From contig LNAC01000347.1 of the NCBI GenBank assembly GCA_002007465.1, positions 376,135 through 440,134 on the forward strand: a stretch of DNA of 64,000 bases. Direction: 5' to 3'. Both the position numbers and the translations under genes were made by a program. Positions 32,401 through 43,670 of this stretch are shown here, piece by piece. A model generated the notes under the pieces. It saw nothing but the letters and a program-made list of their open reading frames with translations, was not told the DNA's origin and did not search any database. Every line of letters begins with the position of its first letter. Positions within the stretch are counted from its first letter, which is position 1. This DNA comes from Ailurus styani (lineage: Eukaryota; Chordata; Mammalia; Carnivora; Ailuridae).

Positions 32401-35400
32401 TGTGTTTGAAAAGGTAGGTAGCAGAGAAGCCCGTGAACGCAGCCTAACCAGACTACCAAGGGAGCTGACGGTAGCCATCAGCACAAAGCCAGGATATCTT
32501 GAAGCCCCTCAGATGCTCCTTGGGCCATGTTATTCTAGAAGTCTGGGAAAAATACGGGTTCACCCCATGTGTGCTTTATTGTCCTTACATTCACCATGAG
32601 TCCACCCTGGGGGAGATACAGAGAAGCAGAAACTACCTAATTCCTTCCTTCTTTCATCCCACAAACCTGTGTGGAACGGCCATTGCGTATCAGGCATCCT
32701 ACCTGATAGTTCGATGTGATGAGAAGACCATTGTTGTTTTATTTCCCTTCCCTTTGTTCTTTTTGTTTCCTGTTCTGTTATTTTCCTCGTCTTATTAATA
32801 TATCTGCTTTTCTGAGCTTCAAACTCTTTCTCAACTGAGAGGAATGGTTTTAAATGTTTCTGTTAAAAAAAGAAGTGTAAAAATAGGGAGTTGGCAGATC
32901 TCCTCTGGCCATCTCTGTGGAATTAGATTTAAGAAGGAGGGGTATTTTCTGGGTTTTTCTGTCGCTTGGTGTCATGGTCTCTTGCCCACAGGCACTCGGT
33001 GAATGTAAAGTATGAGCATGTAGAAATGTGAGTGTGATGAGGGAGGAAGAGGTGGCTTGGTGAGGTTCCAGAGTAAGTCAGGGCTCTTCCCAACGCATCA
33101 GCTACAAACTGTTATCCCTTTGACACATAATGGAATGGAATCCCAGACAGAGTGAGTGACACACCCAGGGTGGGGAGCCAGAATTGGACAGGCTTCAGGC
33201 TACAATTCTGGATTCATTGCGCTCTTCCACTCTGGCTTCAGTGGCTGTATTGACTGGGAGTTGTATGTAGAGCGCTGCCAGACGCCACATACACGCAGAC
33301 ACGTATACACACACCTCACAGACACTCACTCATGGGCATCCAAGAGTTCACTGCGAAGGAGATCCCTCCTGTTTCTACTACTGTTCCTTGCTTCTCCCCC
33401 ATCACGATCTATCCCTAGGAATCTCGGAACCTACATGATCTCAAAATGGGAGTTAGGTGAGCTCTGATGCTTTCAGTTTTCTCTGTCTTAGAAGATAGGA
33501 AAGAAAGCCTACTTTTTTAATAGTCGTGTCTAGTTAATGACTATGAGTCCTGATGTTTATAGAAATACAGAGTTGGCGTGGGAGATGAGACTCCTTGAAG
33601 AGTTGCTTACATCACATCCCCCCAGCCTCCTGAATTTGTCATCCCTAATTCATTTCTGTAGATACATTTATGGAATGGGTGTATCCTTTTAAAGCGCTGG
33701 ATGTTAAATCCAGAATTAATACTTTCTTCCCCTTTTCAGTGTTCATTCTGATATAAAGCAGGTATTTTATGGTAGTTTCGTTTCTACACCCTTGATGCGT
33801 TTTCTCTCTCTCTGATATAGGGAACCTCCTCTTAGTTGATATTATTTATAAAATACTCAGATACTGCACTGAGTCAACAGTTTCATCAGTTTCTCCATGT
33901 GAAGTATTGTAAGCAATGCAAAACATTTGTATCCTGTAGGTTTTAAGGGATCATGGGCAAAGGTTTCTCGTTGGTAACCAGCTGAGCCTTGCAGATGTGA
34001 TTCTACTCCAAACCATTTTGGCTCTGGAAGAGAAAATCCCCAATATCCTGTCTGCGTTTCCTCATCTCCAGGTAAATAAAAGCCACATAGAACATTGGCC
34101 CAAAACTCTTGGGTCTTCCTTCAATGTCTGTTGATAAGTTGGCTGGGGTATGTTTAAACATTTTTAGATTCTAGTTCATGAAATGAAGGTACAGACTTGA
34201 AATGGTTTTTCTGGTCCCCAAATATTTAGAGCTGAAAGATCATGTACCTGTGCAAGGGGTTTTAGCTTAGTTTTGTTCCGGAACTACGCTCTAGAAACAA
34301 ACTCCATACACAATTTGCCAGTAAGGATTGCCTTAGAGGTAATCACAGGGATGAGGCATTCTTTGTCTGTCCGTGCTGTACATATACAGACAGGAGGGCT
34401 TGAGGGTCAGTACCAAAAACAGTCTTATCGTCAGGGTGTGGCTCCCAGTCTCAGAAATAACGTGTTCTCAAATCGGAAACATCCTAGCCTGAGTTTTGAG
34501 AGCTGATCAGTGGTACCCAAAGAGTTCCCACCATTCCCCTTCCCAGAAATTCCAAGGAGAGAATTGCATGTGGCTCCGCTTATTCCTCAGTATTATTCTG
34601 TTAAGATTGATCATAGAACTTCAAAGCAGAAAAGGGTTTTTTTTTAATTTTTTATTTTTTTTAAAGATCTTATTTATTTATTTATTTATCAGAGAAAGCG
34701 AGCATGTACACACACAAGCAAGGGAACGGCACTTAGAGGGTAAAGCAGGCTCCCCACTGAGAAGGGGAACCGTAGTCCTTGACTGTATTCCCTGTGCCAT
34801 ACCTTTCATTCTCAGGATTTATTCATTCCATAATTGGAAGCCTGTACCTCCCACTCCACCCATTTTCCCCATCCCCCCACTCTCCTCCCCTCTGGCAACC
34901 ATCAGTTTGTTCTCTGTATTTAGGTGTCTGTTTCTATTTGTTTGTTTTGTTTTTTAGATTCCACATATAAATGAAAGCATATGATACTTGTCTTTCTCTG
35001 ACTTGTTTCACTGAGTATAATGCCCTCTACATGTCACAAATGGCAAAATTTCATTCCTTTTTATGGCTGAGTAATGTTCCATTGTGTATATATATACCAC
35101 ATCTTCCTTATCCATTCATCTGTGGTTGGACATTTAGGTTGCTTCCATAATTTGGCTGTTGTAAATTAGACCACAATAAACATAGGGGTCCATATATATT
35201 TTTTCAAATTAGTGTTTTCATTTTCTTTGGGTAAATGGTGGAATTACTAGATTGCATGATATTTCTATTTTTAATTTTTTGAGGAACTTTCATACTGTTT
35301 TTCATAGTGGCTGTACCTATCTACAGTTTTCATTAAAGGATTTCAGAATCTAACACCAGATCTGAGTCGAATTAAAGGGTCATTCCTGCATTGATTAAAG

Positions 35401-36542
35401 GGTATTAAAAAAAAGTCAGAATTCACAAAAGTTTTATTAGATATGGCCAATAATGAACCTTGGGTAAATCTTGAAATGATGACTCCTATAGAACAAGCTT
35501 CTAAATATTGGTATAGTATTTGAAATAAGATGATACAAAGAGTTCAAATAAGTGATAAGAAGAGAAACTTGTCATTTACATAGCTTTGACATAATTATTG
35601 GCTTTTGTTATTATTAGTGATACGTGTGTATGTTTGTGTATCTTTGCGTGCTTAAGGCTGTGCTTCGTACATTATAGACATTTAATAAATAGTAGCTTTT
35701 TGAATAAATGACCTCTGAAAAATTTTACTAGAATAATTATATTTGATGGATATACACTTCTTCATATGGTTGAAAATTTTTACTAGGTCAAATAGACTTT
35801 TCTCTCAATTATGAGAATTGGTAAGATTTGATGCTGTGACTGTGAATGGAAAATATGTTTTCCATAAGTATGGTTTGCATAAACATCTGGTATCTGGTGT
35901 CTGAGCCCTAGGCCATTAAAAAAATGCAACTGGCCATCTCCTACAGGTAGCCAGAAAGAGGATTCATTTGCTAATAGAAGTAAAAAAAGTCCAAGGAAGC
36001 TGAATTTTAAAAAGGAAATTGTGTGCCATATGATGACCTTTTAAGTACTTTTATTTAAATGGCTCATGCATTTCCTTCGAGTAGATCAGTATATTTAAGG
36101 TACTGATTTTTCCTTCCCTTTTTCTCTTAAGCAAGCATCATACTCCAAAGCATCTTTTTAATTTTTTTTGTCTTTGAAAAAAATTCACATGTTGGTCTGA
36201 ACCGTGAGGTTTGCACGCATAAAGCCTACTCTAGATCCCAGCCATTGTGGACAGAAATCATAAACAGTCACACCAGGAGATCAGACCCCAAGCAGATGTT
36301 GGGTTCCTGTAACAAATACTTCTCGAACAAATTTTTGTGGGCCATTTTACACAACTATATTTTCATAGTTGCCATTACCTTTGCTGTTAATCTCGAACTG
36401 TTGTGTTTTCCTTTCACAGGAGTTCACAGTGAAAATAAGTAATATCCCTACAATTAAGAAATTCCTGGAACCTGGCAGCAAGAAAAAGCCTCCTCCAGAT
36501 GACATTTACGTGCGAACTGTCTACAACATCTTTATGCCATAA
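22255..36542 (+). CDS. GSTA4: GSTA4, glutathione S-transferase alpha 4
   Basis: Six coding exons (22255-22341, 29474-29525, 31117-31249, 32272-32413, 33940-34071, 36420-36542) total 669 bp and encode 222 residues. Sizes 87/52/133/142/132/123 are the invariant alpha-class pattern. It is a cytosolic dimeric enzyme that conjugates glutathione to 4-hydroxynonenal and related alkenals. The N-terminal thioredoxin-like domain (1-80) has catalytic Tyr9 and Arg15 and GSH-site Gln54, Val55, Gln67 and Thr68. The helical domain has Asp101, Arg131 and H-site Ile107, Met108 and Phe111. Tyr212, linked to alkenal specificity, is present. All splice sites are GT-AG, and there is no frameshift or stop. The protein ends YNIFMP where I recall RP in human. 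Identity to human is very high, notably in the 92-138 block. The gene diverges from 7SK. Confidence 0.97.
22950..24300. repeat. ancient LINE 3'-region fragment
   Basis: Motifs such as AATTTATAGCGAAGTTATAT, ACAGTTCCTCAGTCTTTCTT, CATGATCAGACTGGGGTTTG and CTCCAAGGAGTCCTGGT occur in the order I remember from an old mammalian L1-like family. Strand and subfamily are left open. Confidence 0.55.
24871..25073 (+). repeat. CAN-SINE
   Basis: GGGACACCTGGGTGGCTCAG to the AAATAAATAAAA tail. Flanks AATTTGCTAAATC on both sides form a target site duplication. Confidence 0.92.
25691..25902 (-). repeat. CAN-SINE
   Basis: Antisense copy whose tail is interrupted (TTTAAAGTAATTC between T-runs). Target site duplication TAAGTTACCCTCCCTT versus TAAGTTGCCTCCCTTA. 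Confidence 0.9.
26989..27150 (-). repeat. CAN-SINE
   Basis: Antisense copy with a short CT block. TGCCCTGAACATT on both sides is the target site duplication. Confidence 0.92.
28113..28308 (-). repeat. CAN-SINE
   Basis: Antisense copy inserted in the ancient LINE fragment of GSTA4 intron 2. Confidence 0.9.
28508..28690 (-). repeat. CAN-SINE
   Basis: Antisense copy with flanks AAAATAAGTT and AAAACAAGTT, a second insertion into the same LINE fragment. Confidence 0.9.
29474..29525 (+). CDS. GSTA4: GSTA4 coding exon 3 (residues 30-46)
   Basis: The 52-bp exon encodes [17 protein letters not shown]. The acceptor AG follows directly after 29 consecutive T. The donor is G|GTGAGTA at 29526. An antisense SINE begins about 55 bp past the exon. 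Confidence 0.94.
29526..31116 (+). other. GSTA4 intron 3
   Basis: About 1.6 kb. It contains an antisense SINE at 29580-29802, a pyrimidine-rich tract at about 29,975-30,080, a C-run at about 30,199, and unique sequence. Confidence 0.65.
29580..29802 (-). repeat. CAN-SINE next to GSTA4 exon 3
   Basis: Antisense copy of a divergent subtype (GAGCATGTGCATGCGCGTGC, head complement GAGCCATCCGGGCGCCCC), starting about 55 bp past the exon 3 donor. Confidence 0.85.
31117..31249 (+). CDS. GSTA4: GSTA4 coding exon 4 (residues 47-90)
   Basis: Acceptor CTCTTAG and donor CCCT|GTACTG. It encodes [17 protein letters not shown] and continues to DLKERT. It carries GSH-binding Gln54/Val55 and Gln67/Thr68, including the QTRSIL turn. 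Confidence 0.95.
31250..32271 (+). other. GSTA4 intron 4
   Basis: About 1.0 kb. One young antisense SINE (31759-31962) has perfect target site duplications, and the rest is unique sequence. Confidence 0.7.
31759..31962 (-). repeat. CAN-SINE, young
   Basis: Antisense copy flanked by perfect 16-bp repeats (GATATCCGTTATTTTT at 31750 and 31963). Confidence 0.95.
32272..32413 (+). CDS. GSTA4: GSTA4 coding exon 5 (residues 91-138)
   Basis: Acceptor GTTTTAAG and donor AAAAG|GTAGGT. It encodes [17 protein letters not shown] to RYFPVFEK. It carries Asp101, H-site Ile107, Met108 and Phe111, and Arg131 at the dimer and GSH region. Confidence 0.95.
32414..33939 (+). other. GSTA4 intron 5
   Basis: About 1.5 kb with no clear SINE. 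A short CA-rich stretch is present at about 33,285-33,315, and the rest is unique sequence. Confidence 0.6.
33940..34071 (+). CDS. GSTA4: GSTA4 coding exon 6 (residues 139-182)
   Basis: Acceptor ATCCTGTAG and donor CCAG|GTAAAT. It encodes [20 protein letters not shown] to LSAFPHLQ. It contains the conserved N-capping box (LSLAD) of the GST C-terminal domain. Confidence 0.95.
34654..34772 (-). repeat. CAN-SINE, truncated
   Basis: Only the tail, CT block and part of the body remain (to AGGCTCCCCACTGAG). The head is missing. Confidence 0.8.
34780..35335 (-). repeat. carnivore-type L1 ORF2 3' end, antisense
   Basis: Contains the reverse of the L1 ORF2 C-terminal region. Landmarks are TTATGGCTGAGTAATGTTCC, TATATACCACATCTTCCTTA, ACATTTAGGTTGCTTCCATA and GAGGAACTTTCATACTG. 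The 3'UTR part (TTAGATTCCACATATAAATG) comes first. It is relatively little diverged. Confidence 0.8.
36420..36542 (+). CDS. GSTA4: GSTA4 coding exon 7 (residues 183-222, stop)
   Basis: The acceptor is TTTCACAG. It encodes [19 protein letters not shown], the lysine/proline-rich linker and the C-terminal helix [14 protein letters not shown] with Tyr212. Stop TAA at 36540-36542. Met221 replaces the arginine I recall from human. Confidence 0.95.
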   Translation, partial: EFTVKISNIPTIKKFLEPGSKKKPPPDDIYVRTVYNIFMP

Positions 36543-37010
36543 AACACCACATACATCTGTGAGTGAGAGCTATAGCCCCTAGAGATTTCTGTGTCCACAG
36601 CAGCATCTTAACTGATGCCCTGATCCCAGCTCTGTCATGGTGCTATGCATAACCAGTCCTTAGTTGGGTCTTTCATGCCGAGATCTTTTCTAGAAACATT
36701 CATTGACCTTTTGTTTTGTCCGGTAAATAATTGTTAACGCGACTTTTTCCTGAAAGCCTCTTCGAAGAGGCTGGCATTTCAGTTAGATCTGAGGTGGTGA
36801 CTCATTTCCTGACGACCAGGCTGGGCAGGACCTTGTGTTCTCCCTTGAGCTTCTTTTCCCCTTCTCCGTATCCCTTTCTAAAAGCCCTCCAGTCTCTTCC
36901 TGATTTTTGGTGTTTAATAAAAACAGAATATCTAGTGAATAATTCCTCTCAGCTATAATAAATCTGTGATAGCAATACAGGCAGTCCATATTAGCCAAAA
37001 TAAAGAATTG
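36543..37010 (+). other. GSTA4: GSTA4 3'UTR with clustered poly(A) signals
   Basis: AATAAA occurs at 36916, 36957 and 36999. The first or second would give a UTR of about 0.4 kb. T-rich sequence at 37033-37060 could be the downstream element of the last one. Confidence 0.65.
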
Positions 37011-40010
37011 ACAAATCATTGCCCTGTTGCCAGAATTTTTTTTTTGATTAATTTTTTTTGGAATCTACGACATATTCCCATGGTTCAAAAATTAAGAGAG
37101 CGTGAGAGGGTGTAGAGTTGGAAGTGGTCTTTTCGGCCCTGCCCCCAGCTAAACGGCTCCCCACAGAAGAGTTATTTGTATCCCTCCAGTTGTATTTGAT
37201 GCATGCATAAGAAAATTATATATATATTACTTACGTCTTCTTACTACCTAAATGGGTGTTTATAGGCTGCTAATTTTTTGCATTTCAGAACTAAAAGTAT
37301 GGTTTATTAATATTGCTTTTAATGCATTGATTTAGGTCTTAAATATGAACTGAGCACTTCCTATGGGCCAGGCGGGGTGCTAGGAGGCAGAACCCTAGAA
37401 CAGAGCCTCTGCTGTAGAACAGTTCAGCACGTCGTAGGGGAGACAGATGTGTAAACAGCTGGAGTGATTTTAGAAAAGGAAGAATTTGCTGCTTTTCGCG
37501 TCTCTGGTATTTCAGGAATTAAAAAGCCGAGGAGAAGCCAGTCTTTGATGAGAGCCTCAGAGAGGACACACTCATTCCTCACTGCAGGAGGGATTTTTGC
37601 CCAGATGTGAAAAGCCAGCACCAGCCTCGAAGTGCTCACTAATGCCTGTTGTGATCAGTGCAAGTACCTCAGTGTTTTATTCGAGGCAAAGCAAGGGCAG
37701 GCATCCAGGTGGTTATTTGTGTTCCCACATCCACACTGGGGGCCTCTTTCATCACCATGATACTTGGAATTGCGGGGCAAGCCATGGCTTGGTGGCCAGT
37801 GCGGGGCCAGGCAAGCCTGAGGAGCAGCAATGGCCCAGGCTGCTGCTTCTGAGGGAGAGGCCCAGGTTCCTCCGGGCTCCTGAGAGCACAAGCCACTAAG
37901 AAGAAAATGGGGGCGTAAATAGTACGGCATTACCCCACCCAAAGACAGGTCTGGGCTTTGCTTCTGGGAGTTGATCTCTAAGCCCTTGGACTGTCCTGCC
38001 TGATGGGAACTCCCCTTTGCCTGGAGGCCTTGAGTCAGCCGGATAATATTAGAATGATTTAGGGTGAGGGCTTTGAGCCACACCAACAACACAGCTTAGG
38101 GTGGGGGCTTTGGGTCATGTGGTGTCAGCTCCTCTCTGGAGGGGCCGGAGACAGATCAGACAGATGGGCCGTCAGTCATGCCCACGTGACAGAGTGCCCC
38201 CCAAAAGTCCAGACGCAAGGCTCTGGTGGGCTTCCCTGGTTGATAGTATCCCGTTGTCACAGGATGAGTCAGCGCTATCCACAACTCCATGGACAGAGGA
38301 CATCTGGAAACTCCATGTGTGAAACTCTCCTGGATTCTGCCCAGGCCATCTCTCCCCTTGGCTGACTTTCATCTGTATCCGTTCTCTGTAGTAAAGCATA
38401 GCCATGAGTAGAACAGCTTTCAGTGTGTTCTGTGAGTTCTAGTGGTCCGTGGAACCTAAGGCTGGTGTTTGGGCACCTCTCAACTTGGAGCTGGTGTCAG
38501 AAGTGAGGGTGGCCTTTTGGACCACTCCTTCTAACCTCTTCAAGGGAGAGAAACACTTTATACTTATGTGTCGATTAATTTATGCATAGGAACCAGACAC
38601 TGACTTGGTAACACCCAGGGGTCTGTGTAATGGAGTTGTGTGGGATGGCAGCAAATTTGCACTATTTTAAACTATAATTTTGGGGGGCGCCTGGGTGGCT
38701 CAGTGGGTTAAAGCCTCTGCCTTCGGCTCAGGTCACGATCTCAGGGTCCTGGGACTGAGCTCCGAATCAGGCTCCTGTGCAGGGAGCCTGCTTCCTCTTC
38801 GCTCTCTGCCTGCCTCTCTGCCTACTTGTAATCTCTCTCTCTGTGTCAAATAAATAAATAAAATCTTAAAAAAAGAAAACTATAATTTTGGTGTGATTTT
38901 ACTAGGGAGTGCCGTTGCCCGGTAACACGTGGGCAGTAAGCCTCTTTGTAATTATTGGGTGGTACTTCTCCATAACACCAGGGGGCCCTCAAGGCTGGCT
39001 CTGAGGACACACGAGAGAGAAATGTTGGCTTTGGGACTGAGTTAGAGAATCAGAGGCAATTAACGCAAGAGGCCATGCTTTCGCACAGGAAGACAAGTGT
39101 CCCTGTCTTTGCTGCGCACAGGTGCGTGATCTTAAATGGTGCTGTGCCCTTCCCATACTGAAGACAAGTCTCCCTCCACCTCCATCTTGCCTGGGGCGGC
39201 ATTACCCCAGTCTTATCCCCGTCCCCTTTTGGTCCAGACCCCCGCCCTTTAGTCTCAGCCCCCAGCACCACACCCCCATTTTCCTAAGCCACCAGCCTCT
39301 GGTCATAGAGTAAGAGGTCAGGCATGAGAAATCGTTGATCCTCAGAAACAATAGTGTGGAGAGGGTTCAGGGCTGAACCCAAGCAGAGGAACCAGGAAGC
39401 TCACCGACTGGAGTCCCAACAGGGAAACCAAGCAGTAAAAACATGGAACAGCATGTCAAGGGGTTGTGGAGTCTGGACAGAGCGGGAGGTGTAGCACTTA
39501 ATGAGTCTGGGACCCACCAGCAGCCACTCAGAAAGTCTGCAGAATGGACTTCAACTCTGCTAAGACCACTTCCAAATAAGATAACCTGATGGGTAGTGCA
39601 GGTATCTTATGACAGAGTCTTCCCAATTCCTCCTTCTGGTCCCTTGTAACATTCCTGTTACAGATGTCACATCCACGAGCTATCATCACGTGTTGTTACT
39701 GTTCATTTTAACACACGCCATCGATTTGTTCATGTATTGATGCTGCCTGTCTTCCCCAACTAGAATGTAAGCATCGCAGGTGCAGGAATTGGGACTGTCA
39801 TGCCCACCATTTTAGACCCAGGCCCTAAAATAGCTCCTGGCACAGAGTGGTACTCAGTAAATACTGGTTCAGGGAGCCAGTGAAATCCTGCTTCTTCCTT
39901 AGGCAACTTGATACGCTACCAAATCCATAAACAACAGAAGTAAAGTGAAACCCCAGAGGCGTGTACAAACTGGAGTGCTCCGTTGGCTAATCTCTTGAGT
40001 GGGTGGAGCA
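37011..40010. other. intergenic region between GSTA4 and the second alpha GST
   Basis: About 3 kb. A likely old interspersed repeat at about 37,840-38,560 includes CTGTAGTAAAGCATAGCCAT and TGTGTTCTGTGAGTTCTAG. A sense SINE follows at 38684-38873, then unique sequence. Long open frames at 37655-38092 on the minus strand have no recognisable product. Confidence 0.5.
38684..38873 (+). repeat. CAN-SINE, young
   Basis: Sense copy with exact flanking AAACTATAATTTTGG repeats. Confidence 0.95.
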
Positions 40011-40016
40011 TTTAAA
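40011..40016 (+). promoter_or_regulatory. candidate TATA-like box of second alpha GST
   Basis: TTTAAA in GGAGCATTTAAAGGGAAAG, about 30 bp before the proposed exon 1. Inferred from spacing only. Confidence 0.3.
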
Positions 40017-40040
40017 GGGAAAGAGTTATAAGCCCTCTCT

Positions 40041-40085
40041 TGATCTCCCAGAGGCACTCCAAGACGAGAGCCAGGAAGAGAGAAG
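40041..40085 (+). other. candidate non-coding exon 1 of second alpha GST
   Basis: Purine-rich sequence ending AGAGAGAAG|GTTAGT, a usable donor, lies about 30-75 bp past the TATA-like element. The resulting first intron would be about 7.7 kb, to the acceptor at 47810. This is plausible for alpha GST genes but not demonstrated. Confidence 0.35.
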
Positions 40086-40504
40086 GTTAGTGGTGAATTT
40101 CTTACACACTGTTCTCAGTGTAGCTCGATAGTTATATTCTGTGGCCAATTTTGCAGCTTACAGTCAGCAATCGTTCTAACTTTGTGGCTAATTTCATGCC
40201 TATTATTTTAAACTTGCCTATATCAAATAAAAGGGACATTTTTATGCAGAGTAGATGGGTACGTGAAAATGAGATCGCAAATGTACATTTAGACAAGGCC
40301 TTTTAAAGACTTTCATTTTTTGTGTATGACATACATATTAGACATTAAAGTGCCACCCCACCCCACCCCATACCACACGTGAAATGGAATTTAAAAAATA
40401 TGTAAGAGTCTAGTGGTGTTTCGGTTGATTGGTGGAAATAATACATTAACAGAATTGAAGTTTTTGAGCCTTATAATTTTTCTTCCTCAGAAAAATCTCA
40501 TATA

Positions 40505-40689
40505 TTTTTTAAAAGATTTTATTTATTTATTTGAGAAAGAGAATGAGCAGGGCAAAAGGGCAGAGGGAAAGGAAGAAGCAGGCTCACCACTGAGCAGGGG
40601 AGCCCGATATGGGACTTGATCCCAGGACCCTGGGATCGTGTCCTGAGCTGAAGGCAGATGCTTAACCACCTGAGCCACCCAGGTGCCCC
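40505..40689 (-). repeat. CAN-SINE
   Basis: Antisense copy, head complement GAGCCACCCAGGTGCCCC, between AAATCTCATAT and AAATCTGATAT flanks. Confidence 0.9.
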
Positions 40690-41292
40690 CAAATCTGATA
40701 TTTTGTATGCAGTTGAAGAGAACACAGGCAGTGCCCACTCTGTGCCATGGTGCCTCACAGAGAGGCTAAATCTCCTTCTTTAGGTGTCTACTTATGCTTG
40801 GAGGATATAATCCAAATAATCGGATGCAGGGGCCTTCCTCTGAGGTCCTGCATCCCTGGGGGTCTGTGCTAAGTTGAAAAACAGAGGAGTCTCTAGTCAA
40901 GCCCTGCAACGATTTTTCTAGGACTTGTCTCAGTCGTTAAACAGCGGTGGGGCTGGTGTGGTTCACTCTGTTTATTCTCCCGGGAGCCTCGATCACCTGG
41001 GCAGGTGAACGTCTCTTTCGTGGCTCAGGTATATTTTTCATTTCAGGTTATAAGACTGGATGTAGAAGTCAACCTCTCGTTAGGTTTGGAAACATGACTC
41101 AATCCTATTAGACCCTAACGGAAAGGAAATATAGTTTCTCAAACTGAAATATTGGGCTTTTTGGAGACATTGTTTAGCATGTGAGGCCGGACTAGAACTA
41201 CCTCCCTTATTGTCCTGTGACAGAAGGGACTCCCACCCCCACCTCACCCAGGAATACCCTTTGGCTGTTTGTGTGTTAAAAATGCCAGGTAA

Positions 41293-41501
41293 GGGGCGCC
41301 TGGGTGGCTCAGTGGGTTAAAGCCGCTGCCTTCGGCTCAGGTCATGATCCCAGGGTCCTGGGATCGAGGCCCACATCGGGCTCTCTGCTCAGCAGGGGAG
41401 CCTGCTTCCTCCTCTCTCCTCTCTCTGCCTGCCTCTCTGCCTACTTGTAATCTCTCTCTCTCTGTGTCAAATGAATAAATAAAATCTTTAAAAAAAAAAA
41501 A
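41293..41501 (+). repeat. CAN-SINE, young
   Basis: Sense copy with ATGCCAGGTAAG on both sides. Confidence 0.95.
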
Positions 41502-41660
41502 TGCCAGGTAAGTACTTGAGCTGGTTTTTGGAAGAGCTAGTTCCATGGAGGAGGCTTACCTTTTGAGAACACGTTCAATTCAACTAATCAACATATCAAA
41601 TCAACTAACACAATATTTTGCCAATAGGTCATGTTAAGAAAATGGAAGAGAAATAATTCT

Positions 41661-41870
41661 GGGCACCTGGGTGGCTCAGTGGGTTAAAGCCTCTGCCTTC
41701 AGCTCAGGTCATGATCTCAGGGTCCTGGGATTGAGTCCTGCATGGGGCTCTCTGGTCAGCAGGGAGCCTGCTTCCTCCTCTCTCTCTCTCTGCCTCTCCG
41801 CCTGCTTGTGATCCCTCTCTGTCATATAAATAAATAAAATCTTTAAAAACAACAAAAAAAAACAAAAAAA
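41661..41870 (+). repeat. CAN-SINE
   Basis: Sense copy with an AACAAAAAAAAAC tail. GAAATAATTC on both sides. Confidence 0.93.
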
Positions 41871-42601
41871 GAAATAATTCCTAGTACATTATAAATGGAC
41901 TGTAATTTGAAGGGCTGTATTTAGCCACGCTTGGAAGCTCTACTGAAAGTCTTGATTATGCTGTTAATATTGCTATTTCCCAAACTTGAACATATTCTTT
42001 GTCTGAAACATTATGTACTTAGGGCTAAATTGATGCTACATCTCTCCAGTCTAGCAAGCTTAAGTTCTGTGGGGAATACAGGGTTATCTGGGAGAGGTGT
42101 GGGGTTTTTTGTTTTGTTTTTTGTTTTGTTTCGTTTTGTTTTGTTTTTGGTCTCAGCGACACATTTTGATCTGCTGGTTGTAATGAAGATAACCCATTCT
42201 GATCCACTGGAGAGGCCAAAGTAAATGGTACAGCTATTTCTATTAATAATTTCTATTAATAATAATTAATTTCTATTAATAATTACATTCCGGCCCCAAA
42301 CATCTGCTAAAACTGGCAGCCTCTTAAATGAACCCCTTAAAATTTTCGCTATCCAGAAAATTCAATAAAAGCCTACCTTTTGCCTAACTGTTCAAATAGT
42401 TGATAAAAATGTGTGCCGTTTCACCCCCGTTATCCAGAATGGCAGTAGTTTCACCCCACAAAGATTGGCTGCTTTCCCAACATGTGTGTTCTGCAGTTAG
42501 GAGAGTAGGGCAAAGAATGAAGACGAGGGAAGAGACACAAGATCAGACTGTTAAAACTGGAAGAAATGAAGGAGATTACCAAATTCTGAACCCACTTCCA
42601 T

Positions 42602-42800
42602 TTTTTTTTTTAAAGATTTATTTATTTATTTATTTGACACAGAGAGAGAGATTACAAGTAGGCAGAGAGGCAGGCAGAGAGAGGAGGAAGCAGGCTCCCT
42701 GCGGAGCAGAGAGCCCGATGCGGGCCTCGATCCCAGGACCCTGAGATCATGACCTGAGCCGAAGGCAGAGGCTTTAACCCACTGAGCCACCCAGGCGCCC
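42602..42800 (-). repeat. CAN-SINE, young
   Basis: Antisense copy with CCCACTTCCATTTTT flanks on both sides. Confidence 0.94.
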
Positions 42801-43464
42801 CCCACTTCCATTTTTATAGTGCAGGCACCTGACATCTCTTCCAGACCTGCCCCAGGATTAGAAAGAAGCCACACCTGTTATTTGGTTCAACTTGGGGATT
42901 GAATAAGGTCTCACATCTCCTCAAAGGGGGTCAACAAAATCATTTAATATGGGAAATTCGCTCATAATTACCCCAATTTCCTCTGCCCCTTTTCTTCTTA
43001 GCTACACACAACTCCAGCACTTCACCATTTGCTCACCCTATTTTTCAAGCATCATTTTCTGCAATTTATACCTGCACAACCATCCCTGAGAAGAAAGACC
43101 TACAGCCACACACTGAGACCCTGATGCAGTTTTGTTGGGTTTTCACCCCAGACATGGCTTCTTGAACTTCATTTTAATATACAAGTCAATCTTCCAGGGC
43201 CCTTAAGAAAAATGTAGACTCTGATTCAGTCACTCTGCCCCAGGGACTTAGAGTCTGCATTTCGAATGAGCCTCCTGGTGAAGCCCATGCTGCTGGTCCG
43301 AAATCACACTCCTAGAGAATGCCATTCCCTTCCTTTCTGAAGCAAATTTCACTGCTTTTCTCACACACGTGAATGTTGCTCCCAGCTCGAGATGTGGATA
43401 TGCTCGTGCATACGTGTGTTTGCAGGCATGCATGCGTGTGTGATTGAGTCCTCACTGTGTTTAG

Positions 43465-43600
43465 TGGTTTGCACACATTATCTTATCTCTACCTCATAAC
43501 GACCCACATGAATTAGGAACTATTAGTCTTATTGCACAAATGAGGAAACCGAGGCTCAGAGAGTTTAAGAAACTTGCTCAAGGGAGCAATGGAGCTCAAA
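43465..43600 (-). repeat. MIR fragment
   Basis: The antisense MIR core is visible as AAATGAGGAAACCGAGGCTC followed by AGAGAGTTTAAGAAACTTGC. Upstream is the TTATCTTATCTCTACCTCAT part. Confidence 0.8.
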
Positions 43601-43670
43601 TTTCAACTTAGGTCTTTGCTTTTATTGGTACCCAGGATAAACTCAGGTATGAGTTCTTCCATATTTTCTT

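Larger units (their letters stand above)
34072..36419 (+). other. GSTA4 intron 6
   Basis: About 2.3 kb. A truncated antisense SINE at 34654-34772 is followed directly by an antisense L1 3' end (34780-35335). AT-rich unique sequence follows. Confidence 0.65.

Noticed and set aside
32213..32599. Open frame of 128 codons around GSTA4 exon 5
   Set aside because: It is exon 5 with intron sequence on both sides. Family exon size and splice sites define 32272-32413.
37655..38092. Antisense open frame of 145 codons
   Set aside because: No recognisable homology, and it overlaps a likely dispersed repeat.
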